Numbered from the stretch's first letter, positions 1 through 10,360 are shown. The stretch: DNA of 64,000 nucleotides from Dendrophyllia cribrosa (GCA_024195265.1 JAJLRJ010000010.1:4746135-4810134), one strand, 5' to 3'. Notes: a model not told the origin generated them from the letters alone. Made by a program: numbers and translations.

Positions 1-269
1 GAAGCAGTAATACTCCTAGTCACTTCATATTATATAAATCAGGTCACAAAGGCAGGATATTGAGGGGTTTTTTACTAGCCAAGTGATGCAACTTATTAAT
101 CCTTTAAGCCCCAATAGTGATCAGTATCTAACATTTCCTTGTGATATCGATGCTTAATCAAACAGAGAGGTCAGGTTTATTTTCGCCCCCAAGATCTTTT
201 TGCAAGTTCTTCAGTGTTCCTTGCTGCTCAAAAACCAGATTTGGGATCAGTAACACTGTGACCAGTAAG

Positions 270-436
270 TGTTATCCCAAATTTCATTTTGTAAAATATT
301 GCAAAACTAATGGTACAATGCAAAAGTACTGCCAAAGAGGTTTCATTTGAATGGTCACACTATAAGATTTTGTCAACAGACTCAAAGTTAGAACTACACT
401 TCATGTCTCCAAAATTGACTCTGGGAGTGAAAGGAT
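270..436 (-). repeat. Partial TTAA-type MITE carrying one 107-bp-family unit
   Basis: This is the same internal sequence as the complete element at 10696-10901: a CCCAAATTTCATTTTG stretch, then TTTCATTTGAATGGTCACAC, then an end resembling GGGAGTGAAAGG. The left inverted repeat is not recognisable, so the copy is truncated. It lies downstream of gene A exon 8, within that gene's next intron. Confidence 0.6.
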
Positions 437-502
437 TAATTTATCATTTTTAGAGGCATACAACCTTTCACAACACTCTAACACCTGTATACTGTAACTC
501 AC

Positions 503-793
503 AGTATTTTTTGGTCGTGACACTCAACATCTCCTCCTTTCCATCTCCAGCATCGCTCCGTGCCATTAGGTGAACAATATATGAGGTGTCGGCCTTAAAG
601 TTATTGTAGTCGATCTTCAGTTGTCGCAAGTCGCTTCCAATGTTCTGTTGAAGCAGTTCCTTTCCTTTTTCTGTGAGTTTTATTTTGTATTGGAAAATAG
701 GCAGGCCCCCATTAGAGGAAGGTTGTTCCCAATTCAGAGTAACAGCTTTGCATGTTTTGTTGGCAAACAGATTACGCGGTGGTCCTGGAGGAA
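503..793 (-). CDS. Gene A exon 8: fibronectin type III domain
   Basis: The exon encodes one FnIII domain of 97 codons, phase 1 in and phase 1 out. It opens with PPGPPRNL, has the core tryptophan in VTLNWEQP, the GGLPIFQYKI strand, and the late tyrosine in TSYIVHLMARSDAGDG, all typical of FnIII domains. The acceptor is TTTTCAG and the donor is TACT|GTGAGT. Read without splicing, the frame meets a stop at about 468, but the donor is strong and the domain is complete at it, so I infer that the gene continues left of the window. Ig domains followed by FnIII domains is the layout of NCAM/Fasciclin-II-type adhesion receptors. Further FnIII, transmembrane and cytoplasmic exons would lie outside. Confidence 0.85.
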
Positions 794-957
794 CTGAAAA
801 CAATAGAAATAAATCAATGTTAATGCGGGTGGGAATTTGAATGTCAATGTTCAAAGTTGAAAAGTGTCAAAGAACAAACAAAGAACTACTGCTTTGTAAA
901 ACTTATTCATTGAATCATTTGAATGGCCAGCAGACTAGTTGTCAGACTCGAAAGACT

Positions 958-1174
958 CAAAAGTTACAACCACCTTAAACACAATTAACACTCTGAAGAA
1001 AGTATTGCTCAATACCTTTTATTTAAATGGTCACACTTTAGGATTGCATATTCAGACTTAAAGCTGAGAACCACCTGTACAGCATAATAAACAGTACCAC
1101 AGGAAAGTACTGCTCAGTAGCTTTCATTTGAATGTTCATCCACAGGCTCAAAACTGTGAACCACCTTGAGTATT
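958..1174 (-). repeat. Array of the ~107-bp repeat, about 2 units
   Basis: Two degenerate units in the reverse orientation, recognised by AGCATAATAAACAGTACC, GGAAAGTACTGCTCA and CATTTGAATG. They lie in the gene A intron between exons 7 and 8. Confidence 0.8.
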
Positions 1175-1319
1175 AAAAGGCTACAATTTATTAGCAAATT
1201 TTATACCAGGGCTCATCTTTTTAATCATTGATATGGTCAGGTGAAATAGTGCAGGGCACTTACCAGAGATTAAAAGCAATTAAAATATTCATATCAACAG
1301 TGTTAAAATTGGTCATGTT

Positions 1320-2075
1320 TGCTTATGAGAGGTTAGACTACAATGATTTGACTGGAAGAAATTTGGTATTTTGGAAAAGTGGTCACTTAGAAGAGATAGT
1401 CGCTTATAAGAGGTTGGACTACAATGATTTGACTGGAACTTCAAGGTATTTTGGAAAAGTGGTCGCTTAGAAGAGATGGTTGCTTAGGAGAGGTTGGACT
1501 ACAATGATTTGACTGGAAGAAATTTGGTATTTTAAAAAAGTGGTCGCTTGGAAGAGATGGTCATTTACAAGAGGTTGGACGGCAATAATTTGACTGGAAG
1601 AAATTTCATTGGTATTTTGGAAAAGTGGTCGCTTAGAAGAGATGGTCCCTTGCGAGAGGTTGGACGACAATGATTTGACTGGAAGAAATTTGGTATTTTG
1701 GAAAAGTGGTCACTTAGAAGAGATAGTCGCTTATAAGAGGTTGGACTACAATGATTTGACTGGAACTTCAAGGTATTTTGGAAAAGTGGTCGCTTAGAAG
1801 AGATGGTTGCTTAGGAGAGGTTGGACTACAATGATTTGACTGGAAGAAATTTGGTATTTTAAAAAGTGGTCGCTTGGAAGAGATGGTCATTTACAAGAGG
1901 TTGGACGGCAATAATTTGACTGGAAGAAATTTCATTGGTATTTTGGAAAAGTGGTCGCTTAGAAGAGATGGTCCCTTGCGAGAGGTTGGACGACAATGAT
2001 TTCACTGGAAGAAATTTGGTATTTTGGAAAAAGCGGTCGCTTGGAAGAGATGGTCGCTTACGAGAGGCAGTCATA
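1320..2075. repeat. Minisatellite of ~82-bp units with a 327-bp higher-order period
   Basis: About nine tandem copies of a unit containing GAGGTTGGACTACAATGATT and TTTGGAAAAGTGGTCGCTT. A variant carrying AACTTCAAGGTATTTTGG recurs 327 bp apart (about 1437 and 1764), so four unlike monomers have been amplified together as a block. Short open frames across it are by-products of the repeat. It lies in the intron between gene A exons 7 and 8. Confidence 0.9.
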
Positions 2076-2137
2076 CCTGGAGGTTGTTCAACTAAAATAT
2101 GAATAGCAAAAACTCAAAACAAATGTGTGCAACATAC

Positions 2138-2410
2138 CTGCAACCCTTAACTCCACTGAATACTCTGTCATCCCATGTGAATTCTCAGCTGTACAGTTAA
2201 ACTTTCCAAAGTCATCGTTAGAGTCGGTATTTAATGTGAATTTAGCTGAGCTGTTTCCTCTAGCAATCTCTTGTCCACTACTTTCATTTACCATCTTTAC
2301 TAGTGGTAATGGATATCCAGAGAACACACAAGCAACGGTAACCGCTTTATGATATCCCACAAACGAGTACACTTCACTGGGCGATCTAGCTGCTATGATT
2401 CTTGGGGGAG
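2138..2410 (-). CDS. Gene A exon 7: Ig (I-set-like) domain
   Basis: One complete Ig domain in 91 codons, phase 1 to phase 1, with acceptor TCATTCAG and donor GCAG|GTATGT. The first cysteine is in VTVACVFSGYPLP and the second in FGKFNCTAENSHG. The closing strand is EYSVELRVAG. The usual core tryptophan is replaced by methionine (LVKMVNES), which is uncommon. Asn-linked glycosylation sequons are seen at NES, NSS and NCT. It joins in frame to exon 6 upstream and exon 8 downstream. Confidence 0.88.
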
Positions 2411-2854
2411 CTGAATGAGACAAAGGCAGAATGATGTAATTCTACTGAAAGTAGTGGACCTCCGAAAGTAATGTTAATTTTCGGACCTTTTTAGTAATTT
2501 CCGAAAGTAACGCCCCACCCAATGCTACATCCTAGCATTCCTACATGTACTCTGAATGTCATTGTGCCATTCTAACAAAGGAGACATGAACAATTACATC
2601 CCAATCAGGCTGAGCCTGCACATAAAAGATTATTATGGTATTTTCCGGAGTGGCCTATAGCGGCCCTTATGCCTGCTAATTCTGAAAGTAATGGGGCAGC
2701 TTCTTTTGGAACTCTACGGTATGTAACAAATAGATTCCATTTTACTTTATGCATCTTTTCAGTTATAGATCACAGATAATGTCAAAATTTGTTAAAGAAT
2801 GCCTAAGTTTTGTATATTAATGGGTTGTGATTTTACTAAAATTGAAGAACTTAC
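2411..2854. other. Gene A intron between exons 6 and 7
   Basis: No coding or repeat assignment beyond a short CCGAAAGTAA motif repeated near 2463, 2500 and 2680. The acceptor tract of exon 7 lies at the low-coordinate end and the donor of exon 6 at the high end. Confidence 0.5.
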
Positions 2855-3011
2855 AGTTCACATTGAGGTTGATGGTTTGTTCCACCACAATTGGTCTTTT
2901 GTCATTGTCCAATGCGCCATTTGTTGCTCTACAAGTGTAGTTACCACTGTTTATCCATTGGATGTTGTTGAATGATATTTTTTGAACAACTTTGCTTCCT
3001 TCAGTTGACGT
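2855..3011 (-). CDS. Gene A exon 6: second half of a split Ig domain
   Basis: This 157-bp exon enters in phase 0 and leaves in phase 1 (donor AACT|GTAAGT, acceptor TTTGCAG). It encodes the back half of an Ig domain: the strand VVQKISFNNI, the second cysteine in NSGNYTCRATNG, and the closing strand EQTINLNVN. Its first half is exon 5. Exon 6 is the only exon here that starts in phase 0, because the intron between 5 and 6 falls inside the domain. Confidence 0.87.
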
Positions 3012-3059
3012 CTGCAAACAATCATATAGCAGAGCAGTTATGCTACATGTGGGTATACA

Positions 3060-3490
3060 TACATACGTACAAACCCTGGCCCGGGTGGCTACTTGGGTCA
3101 ACTTTTGCTGGGTATGTGCCGCTGGCCTCTCAGAGCCCCTACCCTATTATAGTCTATTCTATGGCCAATTATAGACCCCATCTTAGTCACTTTTGAGTAA
3201 ATTAATGTAAATTTCGCAATCCCAACTTAGTCACTTTTTTACTGCGAATCTTCCCATTTTTTGTAATCCCTGCTAAAATAAAACTACCCAAATACAATAC
3301 TTGCCAGAATTTTCTTACCCCAAAAAAATCCCGACAATTTGCGACCCCATTCTAGTAACTCTATTGAAAATGCAACCCCATTATAGTCAATCCAGTCGTG
3401 AAAATGCAACCCCATCCAGCGGCACATCTCCATTAGTCCATTACTAGGAAGTACCCCCTCCCTGGGGTACGTACGTACGTACATATTAAG
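3060..3490. repeat. Low-complexity insertion with ACGT tetranucleotide runs
   Basis: Begins in CATACATACGTACAAACCC and ends in GTACGTACGTACGTACATA, with repeated phrases of the type CCCATTATAGTC between. This looks like a short interspersed element of the same style as those at 22984 and 61915. No coding potential. The boundaries are approximate. Confidence 0.45.
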
Positions 3491-3684
3491 TTTATTTAAA
3501 AAAGCAGGTTAAAAAATTGGCAAGACCAAAGTCCCGATGTGGACCTGCGCTAACTACAGTGTACAGTGGGTACCCTGTGGCTCATGTAACCACAAAGTTT
3601 TGACATTACTTTCAGGGCATTTCTTTAGGAACCTTATGTTATATTGTCAATATTACTTTTTTTTCTCAACAGCATGACATATTT

Positions 3685-3861
3685 AAGGCCCACCTTCACC
3701 CAAAAGACGTTGCAGTTGTTTGGTTTTGTTTTGACATGCGGCATTGTTCATACATGTAATTTGATTGGTTGTACGCATTCAAGCATGAATTTAGTGTTAG
3801 ATGAAATTCAGCACAGAAAGTGATCACAGCGCGCACAGCATTTTGGGTGACGGTGGGCCTT
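3685..3861. repeat. MITE with AAGGCCCACC ends
   Basis: Inverted ends AAGGCCCACCTTCACCCAAAA and a near-exact reverse complement ending GGTGGGCCTT, flanked by TTT and TTTAAA, consistent with a short A/T target duplication. About 177 bp, non-coding, in the gene A intron between exons 5 and 6. Confidence 0.75.
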
Positions 3862-4054
3862 TAAAACTAGACTTGAAAGTGACATAGGTGGTTATCTGCT
3901 GTAACCTGCAGGCGATATACAATTTAAAATTCACAATTTTGACAAGAAAATGTATGGCAGCTCAGGCAGGCAATTCTGTTTCAAAAATAGTAAACATTTA
4001 GTTTAGTTAGTTTGAAGTAGATTTTGATGGAACTGTTCGTTTTTAAATTCATTA

Positions 4055-4350
4055 TGGTGCAGGGGCGTACCCATAGGTGTACCCAAGGGAAGTTTTTGGG
4101 GTTCTGGAACCCCCCTTTTACTCCGCTGATTAACGAGAACTGAGAACAGAATCCTTACAAAAAAATTAACAAAGGAATAGACTATTTCAATGTGAAAATA
4201 AGAGATGCGAAGTTGGCACTATTTTACGAAGTTGACACTTTACTTACAGATGTGTTTTAAATGCCTGTGTAACTGAGCTGTCTTGAGTGACTGAGTTTGG
4301 ATTAAAAAGACCCCCCTCCCCTGCCCCCCTTGCAAAAAGGCAGGTTACAC
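4055..4350. repeat. Partial C-rich element
   Basis: Starts with TGCAGGGGCGTACCCATAGG and contains two C-rich tracts near 4110 and 4310. This is a common style of short transposon end, but no matching inverted end could be seen. Nothing coding. Confidence 0.35.
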
Positions 4351-4556
4351 CCCGGTGGAATATATATTCATAGATTCTCCTTTTCAATACATGTAAAATT
4401 TTGTCATATCAAAGAATTTGAACGCATGATGCTGAATCGGGTGGACAATCATTTTTATAATACGGTCAACTCTCTCATAACACCTTTAAAAGACGGATAC
4501 CTGGTGTTGGTCCCTGCCGTTTTAAAGTCATTTTACTGTAAATAAACTCTCTAAAG

Positions 4557-4799
4557 CCCCATTCACACCAACGGTTAAACATGTTTAAATGTTGTTTAGT
4601 TTAATTACGTTTTTAGCCTCTATCTTGAACGTTTTTAAATGTATATGATTCAAACTACATAGAATGGTAATAAAAGTCAATAAAGTTTCTTTTAGTAAAG
4701 ATTTCACTCCAAATATTACGGGAGGATATGAGGTATTTTTCTAAACGTGTTTTAAACTAAACAACATTTAAACATGTTTAAGCGTCTGTGTGAATGGGG
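4557..4799. repeat. MITE with ~48-bp inverted ends
   Basis: Left end CCCCATTCACACCAACGG, then AAACATGTTTAAATGTTGTT. The right end is the inverted counterpart, finishing in GTGTGAATGGGG. Total about 243 bp, non-coding. Confidence 0.85.
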
Positions 4800-5128
4800 T
4801 ATAAGACAGACAGCAGACACTTTAATACCATCAAAGAACACTTGAGAGATGCTTTTTTTTTAGTGAAAAACACTTCAAAACAAAAATGTAGGTGCTGAAT
4901 AAATTATTATGAACAAGCCAGTCCACTTTTCTAATATTATTTTTGTTCCAGTTTGTAGGTTTTGCCTAACTAAATGACTTAAAACAGACGTGTATTCATT
5001 GTGCATAGGTTCAGATTTATTATCTCAGAATTACTGGTGTCACCTTAGCTTAACTGACTCTCTATAAGCTGGACACCTATCTAAGGTGGACAGTTAGGGC
5101 CTGTCCCGACGGTGTTCTTAGAGACTGT

Positions 5129-5401
5129 AAGGGGCTATTCACATGATAGATCGGAATGACTTTCATTCTGGAATGGGTTCATTCCATCTCTATATAATAT
5201 TCTCTGTATCTGTTTACATGATACCGTGCAGTCTGGGGCGAGTGGCACACACAATTATTTCATGCAAAACTTACACCATCTATGTTTTCGGATCAGACAA
5301 GAAAACTATGCAAGCGATAATGCCTTAGGCTAAGCAGGTCGATTTTTTCATGTAAATGCAGTACGAACTTCATACTGAAGATATCATGCAAATAGCCCCT
5401 T
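5129..5401. repeat. MITE with AAGGGGCTATTCACATGATA ends
   Basis: The first 20 bases are mirrored at the right end as TATCATGCAAATAGCCCCTT with one or two mismatches. About 273 bp, non-coding. It ends only 25 bp from gene A exon 5. Confidence 0.8.
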
Positions 5402-5426
5402 ATATAGATTATGTTTTGCAGTTTAC

Positions 5427-5566
5427 CGATTGGTCACGATAACGAACTCCATTCCTCTGCCATTCTACTGATGGTGCTGGTGTTCCTGATACTTTGCACA
5501 CCAAGTCTTGATTGGCACCTTCACTCACTGTAATGTCTGTCAGTGGAGGATCAATCGCTGGAGCAA
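5427..5566 (-). CDS. Gene A exon 5: first half of a split Ig domain
   Basis: 140 bp, phase 1 in and phase 0 out, with acceptor TTTTTAG and donor ATCG|GTAAAC. It encodes the front half of an I-set Ig domain: opening APAIDPPLTDITVSEGA, first cysteine in DLVCKVSGTPAP and core tryptophan in SVEWQRNGV. The second cysteine is supplied by exon 6 after a 2.4-kb intron. No equivalent was found in gene B. Confidence 0.85.
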
Positions 5567-5638
5567 CTAAAAATGATCAGGTAGGTACGTTTCAGTCATT
5601 GCTGTGCTTACGTAACACCTTTACTTGTTTTAATTTAA

Positions 5639-6233
5639 CCCCTTTCACGTGTACCTCCAGATGAGGACTAATGTACATCAGTAGACGTACAATTTTAACT
5701 TTTGAGTGCGAGCATTCAATTGAAAGCTATTGAGGGTACTTTCCTGTGGTGCTGTTTATTATGCTGTACAAGGTGGTTGTAACTTTTCAGTAGATGTGGA
5801 TGAAATCCTGAAATGTGACCATTCAAATGAAAGCTACTGAGCAGTACTTTCTTGTGGTGCTGTTTCTTATGCTCTACAAGGTGGTTGTAACTTTTCAGTC
5901 TGTGGATGAAATCCTGAAGTGTGACCATTCAAATGTAAGCTACTGAGCAGTACTTTCCTGTGGTACTGTATTATGTTGTACAAGATAATTCTAGAGCTGT
6001 GCATGAAATCGTATGGTGTGACCAATTAAATGAAACCTCTTCAGCAGCACTTTTGCATGGTACCATTTGTTCTAACTTTTGAATCTGTTGATGAAATCCT
6101 ATGGTGTGACCAATCAAATGAAACCTCTTTGGCAGCACTTTTGCATGGTACCATTTGTTTTTCAATATTTTACAAACTGAAATTTTGGATTTTTCTTGAA
6201 TTTTGATGTTTGGCACTCTTGGGAGTTAAAGGG
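5639..6233. repeat. Composite TTAA-flanked element containing a 107-bp array
   Basis: Left end CCCCTTTCACGTG preceded by TTAA (5635-5638). Right end GGGAGTTAAAGGG followed by TTAA (6234-6237). Inside are about five tandem units of the GTGACCATTCAAATG type, passing from the ATGAAAGCTACTGAGCAG variant to the ATGAAACCTCTT variant. The array is therefore bounded by transposon-like ends. A second, degenerate copy of the right end follows at about 6238-6341. Confidence 0.75.
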
Positions 6234-6406
6234 TTAACTTTTGCATGTTGCCATTTGTCTTTCAATAATTATTTTCCAAAATAAAATTTGAGATTTTTCT
6301 TGCATTTTGATTTTTTGCGTTCATGAGAGTTAAAGGATTAAGCCGCCTGTACTGATTTGTGGAGTATTGCAATTTGTATTAAAATATATGCATTATAAAA
6401 ACTAAC

Positions 6407-6706
6407 CATCAACGGCAGTGATCCAGAACTTCAGTTCGTCTTTCCCAGCAATGTTCTCTGCAATGCACCTGTACTTTCCTACATCTTCTGCCGCAACACC
6501 AGTAATAGTCCATTCCTCCTCTGACGTTGAAAACCTTGGGTAATGAACAGGATTAACCTCCCTGTCTGTTGTTGTCCATCCAAAGTACCAAGTGACTGTT
6601 GGTTTTGGAGATCCTGACTTAATGTCACAATGAAATGTGTTATTGTATCCTTGTGTTAGAATGCGGCTTACAGGATCGCCCTCGTATTTGTTAATTTCTG
6701 GGGCAT
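6407..6706 (-). CDS. Gene A exon 4: Ig (I-set) domain
   Basis: 100 codons, phase 1 to phase 1, acceptor CCTTTACAG and donor GATG|GTTAGT. It is a complete Ig domain: first cysteine in TFHCDIKSGSPKP, tryptophan in TVTWYFGW, and second cysteine in DVGKYRCIAENIAGKDEL. It is the counterpart of gene B exon 5 (40181-40483), with the same WYFGWTTT and YRCIAENIAGKDEL strings, but the rest is clearly diverged, unlike exons 2 and 3 of the two genes. The cysteine-free exon that precedes this one in gene B is absent here. Confidence 0.92.
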
Positions 6707-7713
6707 CTGTAAAGGAAACAAAATTTGTATAAATAATGATTGAATTATATACTCTTGCCTTGATTAGTTGAAGACCCCATTGTAACCCAGCCCCACTCTG
6801 ATCCCAGTTCTTGAGAGTGCAAACCAACTGCAAATTAGTGCAGGCAGTTGTGCAAAACCAACATTGAAAGCAATTAATGTGAATTACTTATTTTAACACT
6901 TAACTGGAAATCACTCTTATTACAATAAGCTCAATTTAATTCACTTCCGTGATGTTACTTTTGCCTTTTTTGAATTTTTGACACACTGTGCAACTATCAA
7001 ATTATGGGTAAGCTTTCATCCCATTTAAGGTGATTCCTTAGAAATAAAAGTTGGCAAATGGCTCTTGCAAAACTCGCCATGATTGTTCCTGCTAAGTATG
7101 TTTCAAAAAATGCAATAAAAAACATACTAGGTCAACCATGTTTGAAAAAAAGATGTGGACAAAAGTTATCCTATTTATTGCTGTAGAACCACCTACAGTC
7201 ATATATCACATTTGTGTTTATTGATCGGTTCACATTACATTTTGCGGTAGCTGAATGCAGAGTTATTGTATTTGCATTGACCATAAGGAACAATAATTTT
7301 AATTAATAGATGAATTATGGCAAAGGTACACAGTTTCATATGGCATGACTCAACATTTCTTGCATGCATGATCCAAGGTTATAATTTTATGCCCATTTAA
7401 TAGTAATGGAAAAGTATCCATTCTTAGCATTATGCCTTTTTTTCCTCAAAAAAGAAATGTTTTAACTCTTACTCAAACAGTGATTTTAACACACAAATTA
7501 TGTTGTAAAACGGAAAGGTCACCATTGTTGGTCTTTTTAGAAGAAAACAACCACTTACAGTGTATTTAATAGGAGGGAAGGAAGCTCTGTTTGTTTGCAC
7601 AGTGGCAATGTGCAATGCAATACTAAGGAATCACCTTCATGCCACTAAAATTGTTCAGTAGGTAGTATTCTTGACCTTTTTTGGCTCTATTATTTCATTA
7701 TATGCGATCTTAC

Positions 7714-7992
7714 CGATAACCATGACAGAAATGGGATCAAAAGGATGCCCCCCAAGAATACTAGAAGAAACTACACAAGTGTAGTTTCCTTGGTCACTCT
7801 GTTGAACGGGGCTGAAGGTGATTGACCCAGTGTGTAGATTGAGTGTCCTGTGTCCACCAGCAGTAAAGGTAATTGGCTGTCCATCCTTTGTCCAGGTGTA
7901 TGTAAGATCTGGATATCCAGAGACATCTAGGTCCACAGTTTCTGTTTTGCCAAGATGAAGTGTTTGTTTGTAGTTAACGTTCTGTATGACAT
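7714..7992 (-). CDS. Gene A exon 3: Ig domain lacking its first cysteine
   Basis: 93 codons, phase 1 to phase 1, acceptor TTTAACAG and donor ATCG|GTAAGA. The Ig fold is marked by TYTWTKDG (core tryptophan) and DQGNYTCVVSS (second cysteine). In place of the first cysteine the sequence reads TVDLDVSGYPDL, so the canonical disulphide cannot form unless another cysteine pairs. The same loss is present in the gene B copy (43400-43678), which differs at only about three residues. Confidence 0.92.
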
Positions 7993-8281
7993 CTGTTAAA
8001 GAAAGATTGAAATCATATGAGTGCGGGCATTTCTCAGCAAGACATTGTCAGTGGTTGTTGACATTGGTTTTTGTTTGCTCTCTGTCTATACTTAATATTG
8101 TAGTCCAAATCTGTCCCCAAAGTTTCACCATTGCTTTCATGAGGTAGTAGTCTTTTTATGCAGGGTGCTCTGCAGCCCCTGAGTTCAGCTATATACAGTA
8201 AATTATAATAAGAATGGATCTGCCCTATGTGACATTTAGTTTAGTGTTAACATATAACATTGCGATGATGATGACGACGAC

Positions 8282-8315
<34 letters not shown>

Positions 8316-8700
8316 GTTATGTGGATGATGAGTCCTAAAGTGTGTCCATTCAAATAAAAGCTGTCTGCTATGACGTACAAGGAGGTTCTGACTTTTGAGT
8401 CTGTGGATGAAATCCTACAGTGTGACATCTGTTCCGTATGACGTCTGTTGAAGAAAGATTAAAATCATATGTGTTATGAGTGGCATTTCACAGCAAGACA
8501 TTGTGGTTGTTGAAAATGTTTTTTTTTTGCTTTCCATCTACTTCATATTGTAGTCCAAATCCGTCCCCAAAGTTTTCCCATTGCTTCCATGAGGTTGGTA
8601 ATCTGTTTTTTTTCTTTACAGGGTGCTCTGCAGCCCCTGAGTTCAGCCATATATAATATTTTATATTAAGAATGGACCTGCCCTATGTGACACAGTTTAT
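7993..8700. repeat. Intronic direct duplication, about 240 bp, two copies
   Basis: 7993-8225 and about 8436-8700 both carry GAAAGATTAAAATCATATG-like starts, CAGCAAGACATTGT, TAGTCCAAATC, GGTGCTCTGCAGCCCCTGAG and CTGCCCTATGTGACA. The two copies are separated by a GAT microsatellite (about 8263-8315) and one degenerate 107-bp unit. The same arrangement exists in gene B at 43679-44390, so the duplication predates the A/B split or was copied by conversion. Confidence 0.8.
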
Positions 8701-8864
8701 TATGCGGTACAAGGTACGTGGCTCTATCTTTTGGATCTATAGGAGATTTTTGTAAAAGAAAGCTCTCCAGCAGTACTCGCTGTGGAACTGTTTGGAATTG
8801 GATTTCTCCCCTGAAATTTTGCTTTCGGTTAAGAATAACTCAATTTCCTTTTGTAAATACTTAC

Positions 8865-9146
8865 AATTAACATAAAGAGTGAACTTTTTTGAGTTCTGTG
8901 AGCCTCTACAATAGTAATCGCCACCATCATTCACATCTGTATTACTTATTGTCAGTGTATACGTATTACTACTCTGTGCAACTGTTCTCCTTCCTGTAGT
9001 CGATAAAGTGATGCTTTGACTTGGTTGCCCCGGTTTTGAAGGTGTTTCCCAAGCAACAAAGGTTTCTCCTGTTATCTGACAAGCGACGGTTGTGATTCTT
9101 CCTACGGTCGCGATTTGGGATGCCTGGGTTAAGGTTACTGTTCCAT
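8865..9146 (-). CDS. Gene A exon 2: first Ig domain
   Basis: 94 codons, phase 1 to phase 1, acceptor TTGTAG and donor AATT|GTAAGT. It encodes the first Ig domain after the signal peptide: first cysteine in TVACQITGETF, tryptophan in VAWETPSKPG, and second cysteine in NDGGDYYCRGSQNSKKFTLYVN. The YTLTI strand and short GDYYC loop resemble the first Ig domain of NCAM-like receptors. The length equals that of gene B exon 2 and gene C exon 2. It is about 95% identical in protein to gene B exon 2. Confidence 0.93.
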
Positions 9147-9246
9147 CTACAAGAAAAATACGAAAACCATCATCAGTAAGTGTAGGAGAGATTGACAGCC
9201 TATTTTTGCTCTGAGAATTATTTTAAAGCAAAGATAGTAAGAATGA

Positions 9247-9662
9247 TGATAATGGTGATGATGATGATGATGATGATGATGATGCAGGGTCTGGAAGGGG
9301 TTCTGCGTGATCCGGGATTTAGGCGAAATTGAGTGCGTGATTCGAAATACAAAATAAATCCAACCATGATTCGGGAAACTACATCAGCTGTGACGTGGGA
9401 TTTGCTTTATCTGTGGTTCGTGATTCGTGATTTCCACCGACAAAATTCTGTGAAATGCAAATATTTTAGCCCGTATCAATTCACACTCACAATTTTGTCG
9501 TGTTTTATAGCGACCTGTCAAAAACTTCTTAACTCTCATACCATGTCACAATGGGAAATGACAAAAGCAAGCCACGTGATTCGGGAATTTACGAAAAAAT
9601 AGCCCGTGATTCGGGATCCAGACCCCCCCCTTCCAGACCCTGATGATGATGATGATAATGAT
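9247..9662. repeat. GAT microsatellite interrupted by a CAGGGTCTGG MITE
   Basis: GAT/ATG triplets at 9247-9284 and 9643-9662 flank an element at 9285-9642. Its ends are CAGGGTCTGGAAGGGG and the inverse CCCCTTCCAGACCCTG, and it carries internal repeats of GTGATTCGGGA. The target duplication cannot be read because the target is itself a repeat; the CAGGG ends suggest a hAT-type MITE. The paralogous site in gene B holds a different MITE. Confidence 0.85.
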
Positions 9663-9690
9663 GGGTCATATGTGGACGATCAGTCCTTAG

Positions 9691-10360
9691 GTGGCTCCAG
9701 AAACCCATAAGTGGGTTGAAACATGTAATGTGCATAATTCACAGCTTCCAAGTATTCATTTTTTGCCATAGTACCATATTTGGAAACCCCTCTGTCCCTC
9801 GAGATTGGAAGCAAGTTGTTCTAGCAAATTGATTGGTTAATATTTTTATCTTGATTCTCCAACTATGGCTGTATAACAACTTCTTAGCAAATTGAATAAT
9901 CCAAAGCTTGTTTTGAAACATATGTAAGAGAGAGTTGCATGTTTCAACCCACTTATGCAGGGCTCGAAATTGCGCCTGTATCGGGTGCATTTGCGACTAA
10001 AATTTGTCTATTAGTTGCGATTTTGCGACTGTTTTATGGCCTAGCTCATAAAGGAATTATATTCAACAGTCCTGTGTCTTACTTGTTACTGGTAGTTGTA
10101 ATTTTGTCTGAAAAATCCTGCGAAATTCATGTTGAATGTTGTTTACTTTATAATCGTCAATTTCATGCTCCAAGAAGTGCATCATGGGTGCACTTTTTCA
10201 GACTTTCTCAGAAATTTCTCATTTCTGGTTACGGTAGTAGTAGTTATTATTTTTTTTGCGACTAAAATTTTCGAACTTGAGACTAAATTTTAGGAATTAC
10301 TTGCAAATTGCGATTGAGATTTTTTTTAATTTCGAGCCCTATTATGGGTTTCTGGTGGCT
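9691..10360. repeat. Nested MITEs: CAGGGCTCGAAATT element inside a GAAACCCATAAGTGGG element
   Basis: The outer ends are GTGGCTCCAGAAACCCATAA and a right arm reading CATGTTTCAACCCACTTATG then GGGTTTCTGGTGGC. The right arm is split by an inner element (9958-10341) with ends CAGGGCTCGAAATTG and AATTTCGAGCCCTA, a hAT-like MITE style. Short TTATG repeats flank the inner element. The open frame inside the inner element is not supported as a gene. Confidence 0.75.

Noticed and set aside
468..502. Reading gene A exon 8 through to a stop as the C-terminus
   Set aside because: A strong donor (GTGAGT) stands exactly at the end of the FnIII domain in phase 1, so splicing onward is more likely.
1228..2074. 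Several 60-80 codon frames on both strands
   Set aside because: They are by-products of the ~82-bp minisatellite in a gene A intron.
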